From Bacillota bacterium (GTDB lineage Bacteria > Bacillota > Clostridia > Christensenellales > SZUA-584), in NCBI GenBank assembly GCA_023410595.1, contig JAEYPO010000009.1, forward strand, positions 62,001-126,000: a stretch of DNA of 64,000 nucleotides, read 5' to 3'. The notes beneath the pieces are model-generated. The model was not told the origin of the DNA. It did not search any database and worked only from the letters and a program-made list of their open reading frames with translations. Shown here in pieces: positions 1 to 8,207 of the stretch. The translations under genes were made by a program, and so were the position numbers. Every line of letters starts with the position of its first letter. Within the stretch, counting starts at the first letter, position 1.

Positions 1-822
1 GACCCTTCCTCCCTCCATTCTCGCTCCTCCGATAAGAGGCGCTGCGAACGAGAACAGCATCCAGTCGGCGCCGATATCAGAATGTATCGAACCGAGCCTT
101 GTGCTGAACAGTATTCCGGCACACGCTCCCAGCACTGCGGATATGATATGCTTTACGATTATCACTCTATTGACGTTGATGCCCGAAAGCCCGGCAGCCC
201 TCTGGTTCGCGCCTATAGCCAGCACCTGGCGGCCGAAACTTGTGTATTTGAACATATACCACAGCAGCACCGAAAAGACTATTGTAATGACGATCATAAC
301 CGGAAGAAATCCGCCGATATTTTCCGAGCCTATCCATGTATATCCTTTCGGCAAGTTGTAAAACGGATTTGCCTTTGTTATGGTCAGCGTTATTCCGGTA
401 AATATGCTCATCGTCGCAAGAGTGACCAGCCATGAAATCTCGCCTGTAGCCCCGAGGCGTGTAATAACGATGCCATTGAAAGCGCCGCAGCACCCGCCTA
501 TAATTACCGCCATGACTATAGCCAGTTCCCAGGGCAGCCCGGCTCTTTGTATCAGAGCGCCTACTACGACCGCCGCCAGCCCACCTATAGAGCCAATTGA
601 TACATTCATGCCGCCGCCGGCCATAACGATCATCTGCCCATATCCGACAAGTATCGTGATACTGCAGTTCCTCATCAGCGTGATAAAGTTATCCGCCGAG
701 ATAAATTCCGGGCTTCGTGTTTGAACAAGCAGAGAAAAAACTACGATTACAACCAGGATGCCAAGAGTGTTTGTAAATTCAAACCTTTTTTTGTTTGCCG
801 GAGGATTCTGTGTTTTTTTCAT
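1..822 (-). CDS. Ribose-type sugar ABC transporter permease (3' end cut by window edge)
   Basis: Integral membrane subunit of a CUT2 (RbsC-like) sugar importer. The reading frame opens with ATG at 822 and is still open at base 1, giving 274 residues; family members run about 310-370. Several hydrophobic helices are visible, with the family-typical segments GQMIVMAAGGMNVSIGS and ATGEISWLVTLATMSIFTG, and a late FAAPLIGGARMEGG. The frame starts only 5 bp after the stop of the permease at 828-1934, so the two are in one operon and probably pair as a heterodimer. Nothing in the sequence tells the substrate. The operon clearly continues beyond the left edge. Confidence 0.85.
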   Translation of the reverse strand, partial: MKKTQNPPANKKRFEFTNTLGILVVIVVFSLLVQTRSPEFISADNFITLMRNCSITILVGYGQMIVMAGGGMNVSIGSIGGLAAVVVGALIQRAGLPWELAIVMAVIIGGCCGAFNGIVITRLGATGEISWLVTLATMSIFTGITLTITKANPFYNLPKGYTWIGSENIGGFLPVMIVITIVFSVLLWYMFKYTSFGRQVLAIGANQRAAGLSGINVNRVIIVKHIISAVLGACAGILFSTRLGSIHSDIGADWMLFSFAAPLIGGARMEGGRV

Positions 823-827
823 CTTAG

Positions 828-1934
828 TCACCTCTCAATATGAACAGCGGCGGCTGATTCCTGATTTTCAAGAAGCGCTTTATCCTGCTGTTTGCTTAAG
901 GTCTCTCTGCCCCTGTTAAGTATGAACGCAAGCAGGAGTATACCGCCTATGAATATCTGATGCGTGAAAGCGTCCAGTTTGAGCACCGCGAGCACCGTCG
1001 TTATTATTGTCATAATACCCGCTCCTATCATAGTACCTATGATGGCAACCTTGCCGCCGTTTAAAAGCGTGCCTCCGAGTATCGGAGCTGCGAAAGAATA
1101 CAGCAGCCAGTTGTCGCCCGTCGAGGTCTGGGCCGCGCTCAATTTCGATGCTGTAAACATGCCCGCGAGCGCGCATAACAAGCCGCTTAAAGCATGTGCA
1201 TACATAACGTATTTGTTTGAATTGATACCTGCAAAGTCTGCAGCCCTTTTGCTGACTCCGGTCGCAAGCATTTTCCTTCCGAGAGCGGTTCTGTTATAAA
1301 GCAGCCATATTAAGAGCATTATTACAAGCGTTATTATAAAAACCAGCGGAAATCCGAATGTTGTCGTCTGACCCGTTTTTGCGGTTGCCTGCGGTATCGA
1401 GATGTTATTCAAATTCGTAAAGCCTTCCGGCAGTCTCCTGAAATATATGTTTTCGGTAATGCCCATATTAAGCCCGTGTATAACGCTTATAAGAGCCAGC
1501 GAGATAATAAACGGGTTAATCTTTGTCTTTGTTATAAGCCAGCCCTGGATCAAACCAAGCAGCAAGCCTACGGCGAGCCCCACCAGCACTCCTATTACCC
1601 AAGGAACAGCCAGCCCTACTTCCGCCTGCACATACTTCTCGACTTCCATATTGCCGAGCGTAGGCAGATTAATAAGATATCCGCATACCATGGCCGAAGC
1701 GCCGCCTATAGCTCCGACAGCCAGATTAAACTGTCCGACCGCAAGCGTTGCCATCTGAGCCATTCCCACAATCGCATAAATGGCAATGTCCTTTGAAATC
1801 GAAGTCAGGCTGAAACCTAAACGCGACGGGTTTGATGTTGCGATAAGCACGGCCATCAAAATTGCGAACATCACCGATATTGTTGCAATGTCATATTTGA
1901 TAACCTTAGATAACACTTTCTTAATCACTGACAA
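828..1934 (-). CDS. Ribose-type sugar ABC transporter permease
   Basis: Second CUT2-family permease, 368 residues with about 9-10 hydrophobic helices. The N-terminal third has the conserved GQFNLAVGAIGG segment, and FAAPILGGTLLNGGKV matches the RbsC/XylH signature near the C-terminus. It lies 33 bp downstream of the ATPase gene at 1967 and 5 bp upstream of the next permease. The first codon of the open frame is TTG; a GTG two codons later at 1928 sits better behind the GAGGT ribosome binding site, so the true protein may be 2 residues shorter. Paired permease genes suggest a heterodimeric channel. Confidence 0.85.
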   Translation of the reverse strand: MSVIKKVLSKVIKYDIATISVMFAILMAVLIATSNPSRLGFSLTSISKDIAIYAIVGMAQMATLAVGQFNLAVGAIGGASAMVCGYLINLPTLGNMEVEKYVQAEVGLAVPWVIGVLVGLAVGLLLGLIQGWLITKTKINPFIISLALISVIHGLNMGITENIYFRRLPEGFTNLNNISIPQATAKTGQTTTFGFPLVFIITLVIMLLIWLLYNRTALGRKMLATGVSKRAADFAGINSNKYVMYAHALSGLLCALAGMFTASKLSAAQTSTGDNWLLYSFAAPILGGTLLNGGKVAIIGTMIGAGIMTIITTVLAVLKLDAFTHQIFIGGILLLAFILNRGRETLSKQQDKALLENQESAAAVHIER

Positions 1935-1966
1935 AACCTCTTTCCCTTATATTGCTTAGAACGCTT

Positions 1967-3457
1967 TTATATCAAGTTATGCTGTATACCCAGCTGATCT
2001 TTAAATACAAGTTCATTTTCGTTTATTTCTCCGGTTATAGTATTGTTGCTGAATACCAATATCCTGTGGGAAACCTTCATCATCTCATGAACATTTGAGG
2101 ATATAAGTATTATTGACACGCCCCGGTTTGAAAACGAAACCAGTAACTCCAATATCTGCTTTCTGCTTACGTTGTCCAATCCTTTTGTTGGGTCAACAAG
2201 TATCAACACTTTAGGAAATAAACACATGACCCTTGCTATACTGACTTTCCTTTGGTCTGCGGTTGACAGCCCTTCCATGCTCATCGTTTCATCCGCAAAA
2301 TCAAAGCCCATGTCAGCCTTAACCGTTTTTATCAGCCAGTCTTCCAGCTCACGGCGTATTATTCGTAAATGGCTCAGATTGTTGAGCCTGAGCATGCTTA
2401 TGTTCTCTTTTATGCTTAAGTTGTAGAGCAGCCCGTTTTCTTCGTTTTCGAACGAAACAAGCCCTATTTTGTTCTTTATCGCGTCTGCGGGATTTTTGAT
2501 TCTGATCCGTTTGCCGTCAAGATACATCTTGCCTCCGGTAAGCTTTTCTATCCCGTAGATTGCATATCCTATCTCGCACTTTCCCGAACCGTACGATCCC
2601 GTTATGCTGACTATCTCTCCTTTTCTGACAGAAAAGCTTACTTTTTTCAAGGCATGCCTGGTTGTCAGGTTTTCAACACGCAACACTTCCTGGTATATGC
2701 CGTTAAGTGATATCCTGGACTTGTTAACAAAACAGTCGTCCATTATCGCCTTTACGATCTTCTCCCTGTCAAATTCGGAAGCGCCGAAATTCCCTATTAT
2801 GCTCCCATCCTTTATTACGTACATTCTGTCCGATATGTCGGAAAAGTCCTGAAGGTTCTGGGCTACTATCAATATGCCGACTTTTCGCCTGGTAAGCTCT
2901 TTAAATACTCCTTTAAATAGTTTTATCTGACTCCTGTCAAGCAGTATATTCGTGTGATCCATCACAACCACTTTTGGGTCGTCGAGAAGCGCTTTCCCGA
3001 GCTGCACTATCTGCACCTGCTCCACGGTAAGCTTTGAGGCCATTATATGCGGTGAAATATCGAGACCAAGTATGTTAAGCAGTTCCTTTGTCCTTGCAAG
3101 CTGCTGCTTCTCTTTTACAAACCGGCTGTGCTTAGAATCCTTCCTTCCAAGAAACAGATTATCCATCACGGTAAGATTAGGCAGCAAATCGCTTCGCTTA
3201 TGAATAATGCTTATCCCCAATTCTTTCCCATCGCCTGGGCACGTGATGCTTGCTTCCCTGCCGTCAACATAAATCTTCCCGAAGTCCGGCTGAAACACTC
3301 CCCCCAAGAGCCTTACTATCATCGCCTTCGACTGGCCTTCATCGCCATACAGGTTTACTATCTCGCCCTCGTTGACAGTCATAGATACGTTTTTTAAAAC
3401 TTTGACTTCATTTATCTTTTTTGATACGGATTCAAGCCTTAAAACCTCTTTTTGCAT
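1967..3457 (-). CDS. Sugar ABC transporter ATP-binding protein with degenerate motifs
   Basis: RbsA/MglA-type fusion of two nucleotide-binding domains, 496 residues as usual for the family, with a GGAGG ribosome binding site before ATG at 3457. Domain 1 (about 1-240) has lost nearly every catalytic motif: Walker A reads GDEGQSKA instead of GxxGxGKS, the Q-loop Gln is Lys (IIHKRSDL), the signature is LTVEQ, the Walker B Glu is His (VVMDHTN), and the switch His is Gln (IVAQNL). Domain 2 (about 250-496) keeps GSYGSGKC but Walker B reads VLILVDPT, losing Asp and shortening Glu to Asp. It neighbours two permeases. It may still bind nucleotide, be regulatory, or be decaying without yet carrying a stop. 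Confidence 0.85.
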   Translation of the reverse strand: MQKEVLRLESVSKKINEVKVLKNVSMTVNEGEIVNLYGDEGQSKAMIVRLLGGVFQPDFGKIYVDGREASITCPGDGKELGISIIHKRSDLLPNLTVMDNLFLGRKDSKHSRFVKEKQQLARTKELLNILGLDISPHIMASKLTVEQVQIVQLGKALLDDPKVVVMDHTNILLDRSQIKLFKGVFKELTRRKVGILIVAQNLQDFSDISDRMYVIKDGSIIGNFGASEFDREKIVKAIMDDCFVNKSRISLNGIYQEVLRVENLTTRHALKKVSFSVRKGEIVSITGSYGSGKCEIGYAIYGIEKLTGGKMYLDGKRIRIKNPADAIKNKIGLVSFENEENGLLYNLSIKENISMLRLNNLSHLRIIRRELEDWLIKTVKADMGFDFADETMSMEGLSTADQRKVSIARVMCLFPKVLILVDPTKGLDNVSRKQILELLVSFSNRGVSIILISSNVHEMMKVSHRILVFSNNTITGEINENELVFKDQLGIQHNLI

Positions 3458-3562
3458 ATTTCCTCCGCTAATTTTTGTATTTTGTTTTATAACCTTGATT
3501 TATACACTCTACACTATAGCCTGTTTGGAGGAAATCCGTAACTGCTGCTATCTTTTCAATCC

Positions 3563-4054
3563 TTATAATTCCATAGAGATTGTTTCTTTCAGCTTGCAGC
3601 TAATGAAGTCATTTTTGGGCGTATCCTTTTTGAACACCACCAGCACGTCGCATGTCGGCGTTATTGCATACGGGGTCCAGTGCCAGACGTCTTCGTTGAA
3701 AAATACGCCCTCTCCCTGATTAACTCTTACCGCGATCACTTTGTCCATATCCGGGCACAGCTTTCCGTCCACCTCTATTGATGATGTGACCGCGGTCACG
3801 AAGTCGCCTTTTAATGCACACAGCAATTCGGACGTATTTGCGTGCCGCTCTAGTTCGTCTACGACATACTCCCTGTTTTTCGCTACGCAGACGCCTATCT
3901 GTACCGCGTCTTCGCAGTTCATTATTGCAAGCTGTCCGTAAAAGGTCTGTATGTCCGTTTGGGTATCGGGCTTGGTGTCAGCCGTTATGCATACTGCCTT
4001 TCCCAAACCTTCCATAACCTTTTGGCTTATACGCCTGGCTTTAACTGTTTTCAT
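3563..4054 (-). CDS. AllA-like (ureidoglycolate lyase fold) protein
   Basis: 163-residue protein resembling the ureidoglycolate lyase AllA family, a cupin-like beta-barrel. Two family landmarks are present: ELERHANTSELLCALKGDF (AllA has ELERHPxGxQAFIPxxG) and a later NQGEGVFFNEDVWHWTP (AllA has NGEQGVNYHRNVWHHP). The paired His and Glu in these segments would line the active site. It sits between the ABC ATPase gene and a sugar dehydrogenase in a carbohydrate operon with no purine or allantoin genes, so a role on ureidoglycolate is unlikely. Lyase or isomerase action on a related small hydroxy acid or sugar is an inference. Confidence 0.65.
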   Translation of the reverse strand: MKTVKARRISQKVMEGLGKAVCITADTKPDTQTDIQTFYGQLAIMNCEDAVQIGVCVAKNREYVVDELERHANTSELLCALKGDFVTAVTSSIEVDGKLCPDMDKVIAVRVNQGEGVFFNEDVWHWTPYAITPTCDVLVVFKKDTPKNDFISCKLKETISMEL

Positions 4055-4087
4055 ATTAAGGCCCTCGCTTTTATTATTTCGTTATAT

Positions 4088-5239
4088 TCAATACTCTATC
4101 TTTTTCCACTTGCGCTCATTTGCAGACTGTTCGGCAGCATCGAGTACCTTCTGACACATAAGCCCGTCACGGAAATTGGGTGTTACCTGCTTGCCTTCCT
4201 TTATAGCCGTGAAGAAATCGTAGTACTCGTTGACAAACGTATCACCGTATCCGATTATATGACCTACAGGCCACCAGTTGGACATATAAGGATGTACTGA
4301 TTCTCCGACAATTATCCTTCTGAAGCCTTTCAGGTGCGCCGGATCTTCGTCGTTATAGTACTCAAGCTCGTTTAGCTTCTCCTCGTCCCATATGATGGCG
4401 CCCTTGCTGCCCGCCACCTCTATGCGGTTCTGGTTCTTATGACCGGTCCCGTTCCTTGTGCTTTCAAAGTACGCCATCATGTCCTGACCCTTAAATGTTG
4501 CAAGCATCTGGGAAGCGTCGTCCACGTCTACTTCGCCCATCTCTTCCCCTGCCTTTGCAAACAGACCGTCTTCAAATACCGCTTTGGGCCTTACCTTGTT
4601 GAACGTCTTTTCCACGCAGCATACTTCGTCGAGGTCGCCTATAAGAAAACGCGCTATGTCGATAATATGGGCGCCCAGATCTCCGTGCGTGCCGTAGCCT
4701 GCAAAGCTCTTTCTGAGCCTCCATGCCATAGGAAACATAGGATCTGTCAGCCAGTCCTGCGACCATATAGCCCTGAAGTGATATAACTTGCCCAAAGTGC
4801 CTTCCTCAATGAGCTGCTTCGCGAGACAAAGCGCAGGAACCCTGCGGAAGTTGAAACCTATCATGTTTACAACACCTGCGTCCTCGACCGCTTTTACCAT
4901 TGCTTCCGCGTCCTTCATATCGAGGGCCAGAGGCTTTTCACAAAAAACATGTTTTCCGGCTTTAGCCGCCGCTATGGCTATGTCCGCATGAAATTTGCTC
5001 GGAGCGGCAATGCTTATGGAGTCTATCTCTTTATCTGCGATAAGCTCTTTCCAGTCGAACACGGCCTTTTCCCAGCCCCATCTCCTGCCGATCTCGACAA
5101 CGGATTCTTCATTGGAGCATATGGCTTTCTTTACGATGTCAACGCCAAGATCGAAAAATATCGGAGCGTCGGTAATCGCGTGTGTATGAGCGCGCCCCAT
5201 GAATTTATGTCCTACCAGGCCAACCTTTATGCTTTTCAT
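4088..5239 (-). CDS. Gfo/Idh/MocA-family sugar oxidoreductase
   Basis: NAD(P)-dependent dehydrogenase of 383 residues. The N-terminal Rossmann motif is GLVGHKFMGRAHTHA; the hallmark EKP motif is in FCEKPLALDMKDAE near residue 100; HGDLGAHIIDIARFL near residue 200 carries the catalytic-loop His and Asp. Such enzymes oxidise or reduce hydroxyls of sugars, inositols or sugar acids, often forming 3-keto sugars. It is the fifth gene from the left edge in the operon, 31 bp downstream of the kinase gene at 5271. The ribosome binding site is AGAGAGG before ATG at 5239. The substrate cannot be inferred from these motifs. Confidence 0.85.
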   Translation of the reverse strand: MKSIKVGLVGHKFMGRAHTHAITDAPIFFDLGVDIVKKAICSNEESVVEIGRRWGWEKAVFDWKELIADKEIDSISIAAPSKFHADIAIAAAKAGKHVFCEKPLALDMKDAEAMVKAVEDAGVVNMIGFNFRRVPALCLAKQLIEEGTLGKLYHFRAIWSQDWLTDPMFPMAWRLRKSFAGYGTHGDLGAHIIDIARFLIGDLDEVCCVEKTFNKVRPKAVFEDGLFAKAGEEMGEVDVDDASQMLATFKGQDMMAYFESTRNGTGHKNQNRIEVAGSKGAIIWDEEKLNELEYYNDEDPAHLKGFRRIIVGESVHPYMSNWWPVGHIIGYGDTFVNEYYDFFTAIKEGKQVTPNFRDGLMCQKVLDAAEQSANERKWKKIEY

Positions 5240-5270
5240 TACCTTACCTCTCTTTCATTACACAGGGTAT

Positions 5271-6323
5271 TTATCTTTTCACCCTGGCGCTCTCGCCGCG
5301 CATTACACTCTCTGCCTCTTCTTTGTATGCCCAGTTCCAGTCTCCGAGGAAAGTGTGGCACAGCGCTGAATATGCGGCCGAGAAGTCTACTATATACTGC
5401 GGGTCTTTGCCCTCAAGCATGCCCCACATCATCGATGACGCGAAGCTGTCGCCTCCGCCCGTCCTGTCCGTTATCTCGAGATTCTCATACTTGCGCGATA
5501 CGTAATACCCGCCCTTGTACATCATTACCGTGCGCCAGTCGTTGAGTAATGCGGTCTTCACCTCACGAAGCGTCGTGCCTACTGCAATAACGTTCGGATA
5601 CGCCTTTACGACCTTCTCAGCCACAGCCCTATAGCTCTCCGGGTCTATTTTCGAGTAGTTCGCGCCTGTGCCTTCGGCCTTGATGCCAAGCATCTTCTCG
5701 AAATCTTCCTCATTGCCTATTATGACGTCCACATACGGCATCACGTTCTTCATCGTGGCCTGCGCCTTTTCGCTCGTCCAGAGTGTTGAGCGGAAGTTAA
5801 GGTCAAAGCTTGTCGTCAGTCCGAGCTTCTTTGCGGCTTTCAGCGACTCTATAGCCTGCTCCGCGGCGCCTTCCGATATAGCCGTAGTTATTCCAGTCGT
5901 GTGGAACCATCTCGTTTCCTTAAGCAGCTCTTCCCAGTCAAAGTCTCCCGGCTCAACCTTGCTTATCGCGCTGTGTCCGCGGTCGTATATCTGTCTGCTC
6001 GCCCGGGGGCCTATACCTACTTCAAGAAAGCAGAATCCGTTTCTCGTCTTTCCGCACCCGTCGAACGGTACCATCTTAACGCCCGACATATCAACGCCGT
6101 GCTCGCGTCCATGGTTCACTATATATTTACCGCTCCATGTGTCCACAAGCTTCGTTATGTACGCCGTCTTAAGGCCCAGTCTTGATATGTTCACGCAGCA
6201 GTTGAGCTCCGCCGCGGCTATCGCCAGCTGCAGGCTGCTCGACTGTTCGAGCCTCATATGCTCGGGAGCGTTGAACCGTATCATCGCTTCCCCAAAACCC
6301 ATCATGTCATATTTCTTAGTCAT
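5271..6323 (-). CDS. PfkB-family sugar kinase, 2-keto-3-deoxygluconate kinase-like
   Basis: Ribokinase-fold carbohydrate kinase, 350 residues. The C-terminal catalytic motif DRTGGGDSFASSMMWGM has the GGGD form typical of 2-keto-3-deoxygluconate kinases, with Asp as catalytic base; the N-terminus GFGEAMIRFNAPE also resembles that subgroup. Its ATG overlaps the stop of the dehydrogenase gene at 6320 (ATGA), with AAGGAG upstream, so the two are translationally coupled. Beside a DapA-family aldolase, it could phosphorylate a 2-keto-3-deoxy sugar acid before aldol cleavage to pyruvate and glyceraldehyde 3-phosphate. The exact acid is not known. Confidence 0.82.
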   Translation of the reverse strand: MTKKYDMMGFGEAMIRFNAPEHMRLEQSSSLQLAIAAAELNCCVNISRLGLKTAYITKLVDTWSGKYIVNHGREHGVDMSGVKMVPFDGCGKTRNGFCFLEVGIGPRASRQIYDRGHSAISKVEPGDFDWEELLKETRWFHTTGITTAISEGAAEQAIESLKAAKKLGLTTSFDLNFRSTLWTSEKAQATMKNVMPYVDVIIGNEEDFEKMLGIKAEGTGANYSKIDPESYRAVAEKVVKAYPNVIAVGTTLREVKTALLNDWRTVMMYKGGYYVSRKYENLEITDRTGGGDSFASSMMWGMLEGKDPQYIVDFSAAYSALCHTFLGDWNWAYKEEAESVMRGESARVKR

Positions 6324-7276
6324 CTTACGAGCTCCTTATTAAATACAAACTTGGGTGTGTTCCCTTTCAGATATTCGGATATGCCCAAGGCCGCCTCATG
6401 CGCCACTCTTGCCGAGCACTCTTTCGTGAGCGCCGCGCTGTGCGGCGTCAGTATCACGTTCTTAAGCGGCAGCAAGGGGTTATCTTCTTTGGGTGGTTCG
6501 GATTCTAATACGTCGAGCGCGGCCCCGGCTATCCTTTCCTCTTTAAGTGCCTGCGCGAGCGCCATTTCATCTATTATGCCGCCCCTTGCCGTGTTGATTA
6601 TGCACGCGGAAGGCTTCATAAGCGAAAGCAGCTTCTCTCCCACCAACCCTCTGGTCTCTTCGGTCAGCGGTATGTGCAGCGATATGTAGTCGGCACGTTT
6701 GAATACTTCCTCAATGTCCTCATACAGCGTTATGCCCGGCAGCTCCTTTATGTAGGGGTCATACCCTATTATCTGCATGTTAAACGCCGCTTTGCATTTC
6801 TCCGCCGTAAACCTGCCAATTCTTCCGCATCCTATTAGTCCCAGCGTCTTGCCGTCGATATCCTTGCTTTTATTGGTGCGGCGTATTTTGAAGTTGCCTG
6901 CTCTTAGCTCGCTGTCATACATGACTAGCTGCTTCGACACAGCGACTATCAGCGCCAGCGTGTGCTCGGCTACGGATATCGAGTTCGCCTCGGGCGTATT
7001 CAAAACCAATACGCCTTTTGCAGTAGCGGCCTTAACGTCGACATTGTCGACGCCTACGCCCGTGCGGCTAATTACTTTGAGCTTTCCGGCCTTAGCGATA
7101 ACCTCACCCGTCATCTGGTACGCCGTGCTTAAAAGCACCGCTTCTGCGTCCTTCATATGCTCATCGAATTGCGCCTGTTCACCGTCGGGTATGGTCTTAA
7201 GCTCAAGATCGGCTATTCCTTCAAACAGCTTAGCGTCTGCTTCGCTGAGTTTTTTAGTAAGAAGAACCTTTCTCAT
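6320..7276 (-). CDS. D-2-hydroxyacid dehydrogenase family protein
   Basis: NAD-dependent dehydrogenase of the phosphoglycerate/glyoxylate/hydroxypyruvate reductase family, 318 residues, without the C-terminal ACT domain of full SerA. The nucleotide-binding motif is LGLIGCGRIGRF near residue 145. The catalytic triad is visible: Arg in IINTARGGIIDE, Glu in LESEPPKEDNP, and His in LTPHSAALTKE. Its start overlaps the aldolase stop (ATGA), and its end overlaps the kinase start. In this setting it may reduce a 2-keto acid produced by the pathway, such as hydroxypyruvate or tartronate semialdehyde; that role is inferred from position only. Confidence 0.85.
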   Translation of the reverse strand: MRKVLLTKKLSEADAKLFEGIADLELKTIPDGEQAQFDEHMKDAEAVLLSTAYQMTGEVIAKAGKLKVISRTGVGVDNVDVKAATAKGVLVLNTPEANSISVAEHTLALIVAVSKQLVMYDSELRAGNFKIRRTNKSKDIDGKTLGLIGCGRIGRFTAEKCKAAFNMQIIGYDPYIKELPGITLYEDIEEVFKRADYISLHIPLTEETRGLVGEKLLSLMKPSACIINTARGGIIDEMALAQALKEERIAGAALDVLESEPPKEDNPLLPLKNVILTPHSAALTKECSARVAHEAALGISEYLKGNTPKFVFNKELVR

Positions 7277-8166
7277 GATATCAATCCTTCTTTTTTAAGC
7301 ACAGCTTCTACCTTAGCTTTGTTCTCCTCGCTCAGCGGCAGAAGAGGCAGCCTGGGGTTCCCTCCCGCGAGGCCCAAGCAGTCCATGCCATATTTTACGG
7401 CGGCTACTCCGCCCGAGCCCGACACGCCCTTGTTGAGCTTTAATACCTTTTCGTTGAGCGCAAACGCTTCTTCATATCTTTTCTCGAGTATCAACCCGTA
7501 CAATTTGACTACTACCGAAGGTATCACGTTCGCGAGCGATACGACTCCGCCCGTGCCGCCCATGAACAGCGTATTCATGAAGAAGTCCGCACTGCCCGCC
7601 ATAACGCATATCTGGTCTCTCACTGCGAACAGGAAGCCCTCTATATTGCCTTTCGAAGAATCCTTCATGCCAACTATGTTAGGGTTCTTCGCACATTCCT
7701 TTACGAGGTTTACCGTTAGCTCGGTGCCTCCGCAGAACTGAGGAGCGTTGTACAAAAGGCACGGTGTATTAACCGCGTTCGCAACGTCATTGAAATACTT
7801 AACGAGGACAGCTTCTGTCATCTGCTTCTTGAAATACGACGGAGGCAGCAATGTCAGAAAGTCTGCACCCAGCTTCTCGTACTCTTTGGCGTACTTTATC
7901 GTTTCAAAGGTCGATTCGAATATGCACCCTGCCATCACAAACTGGTCGGCGCCCTTGTTATCAACTATCGTCTTTAAGACTTTAACCTTTTCGTCGTTTG
8001 TAAGGCTCTTGTTCTCGCCGTTCGAACCGAGCGCCAGATACCCCTGTATGCCCGATTTAGCGTAGAAATCCATGTTCTTTTTAAGCCCTGCGTAGTCTAC
8101 CTCTCCGTCCGCTGTGAACGGTGTCGTTATAGGAGCGATTATACCTTTCAGTTTCTCGTTCTTCAT
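7273..8166 (-). CDS. DapA/NanA-family aldolase (DHDPS superfamily)
   Basis: Class I pyruvate-dependent aldolase or dehydratase, 297 residues. It has GSNGENKSLT in place of the GTTGE loop, Tyr in CLLYNAPQFCGG, and the Schiff-base Lys in IVGMKDSSKGN. I place the start at ATG 8166 because GGGAGG lies 7 bp upstream. Members include dihydrodipicolinate synthase, N-acetylneuraminate lyase, and KDG and 2-keto-3-deoxy sugar acid aldolases. Next to a KDG-type kinase and far from lysine or sialic acid genes, a 2-keto-3-deoxy sugar acid (or phosphate) aldolase is the best reading. Confidence 0.85.
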   Translation of the reverse strand: MKNEKLKGIIAPITTPFTADGEVDYAGLKKNMDFYAKSGIQGYLALGSNGENKSLTNDEKVKVLKTIVDNKGADQFVMAGCIFESTFETIKYAKEYEKLGADFLTLLPPSYFKKQMTEAVLVKYFNDVANAVNTPCLLYNAPQFCGGTELTVNLVKECAKNPNIVGMKDSSKGNIEGFLFAVRDQICVMAGSADFFMNTLFMGGTGGVVSLANVIPSVVVKLYGLILEKRYEEAFALNEKVLKLNKGVSGSGGVAAVKYGMDCLGLAGGNPRLPLLPLSEENKAKVEAVLKKEGLIS

Positions 8167-8207
8167 TTTCAAACCTCCCTTTTTTATTTCTTAATTCGTT
8201 AACTCTG

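Noticed and set aside
82..724. Several overlapping open frames of 86-117 codons on both strands near the left edge
   Set aside because: All are shadows of the partial permease gene that runs from 822 to the window edge on the minus strand.
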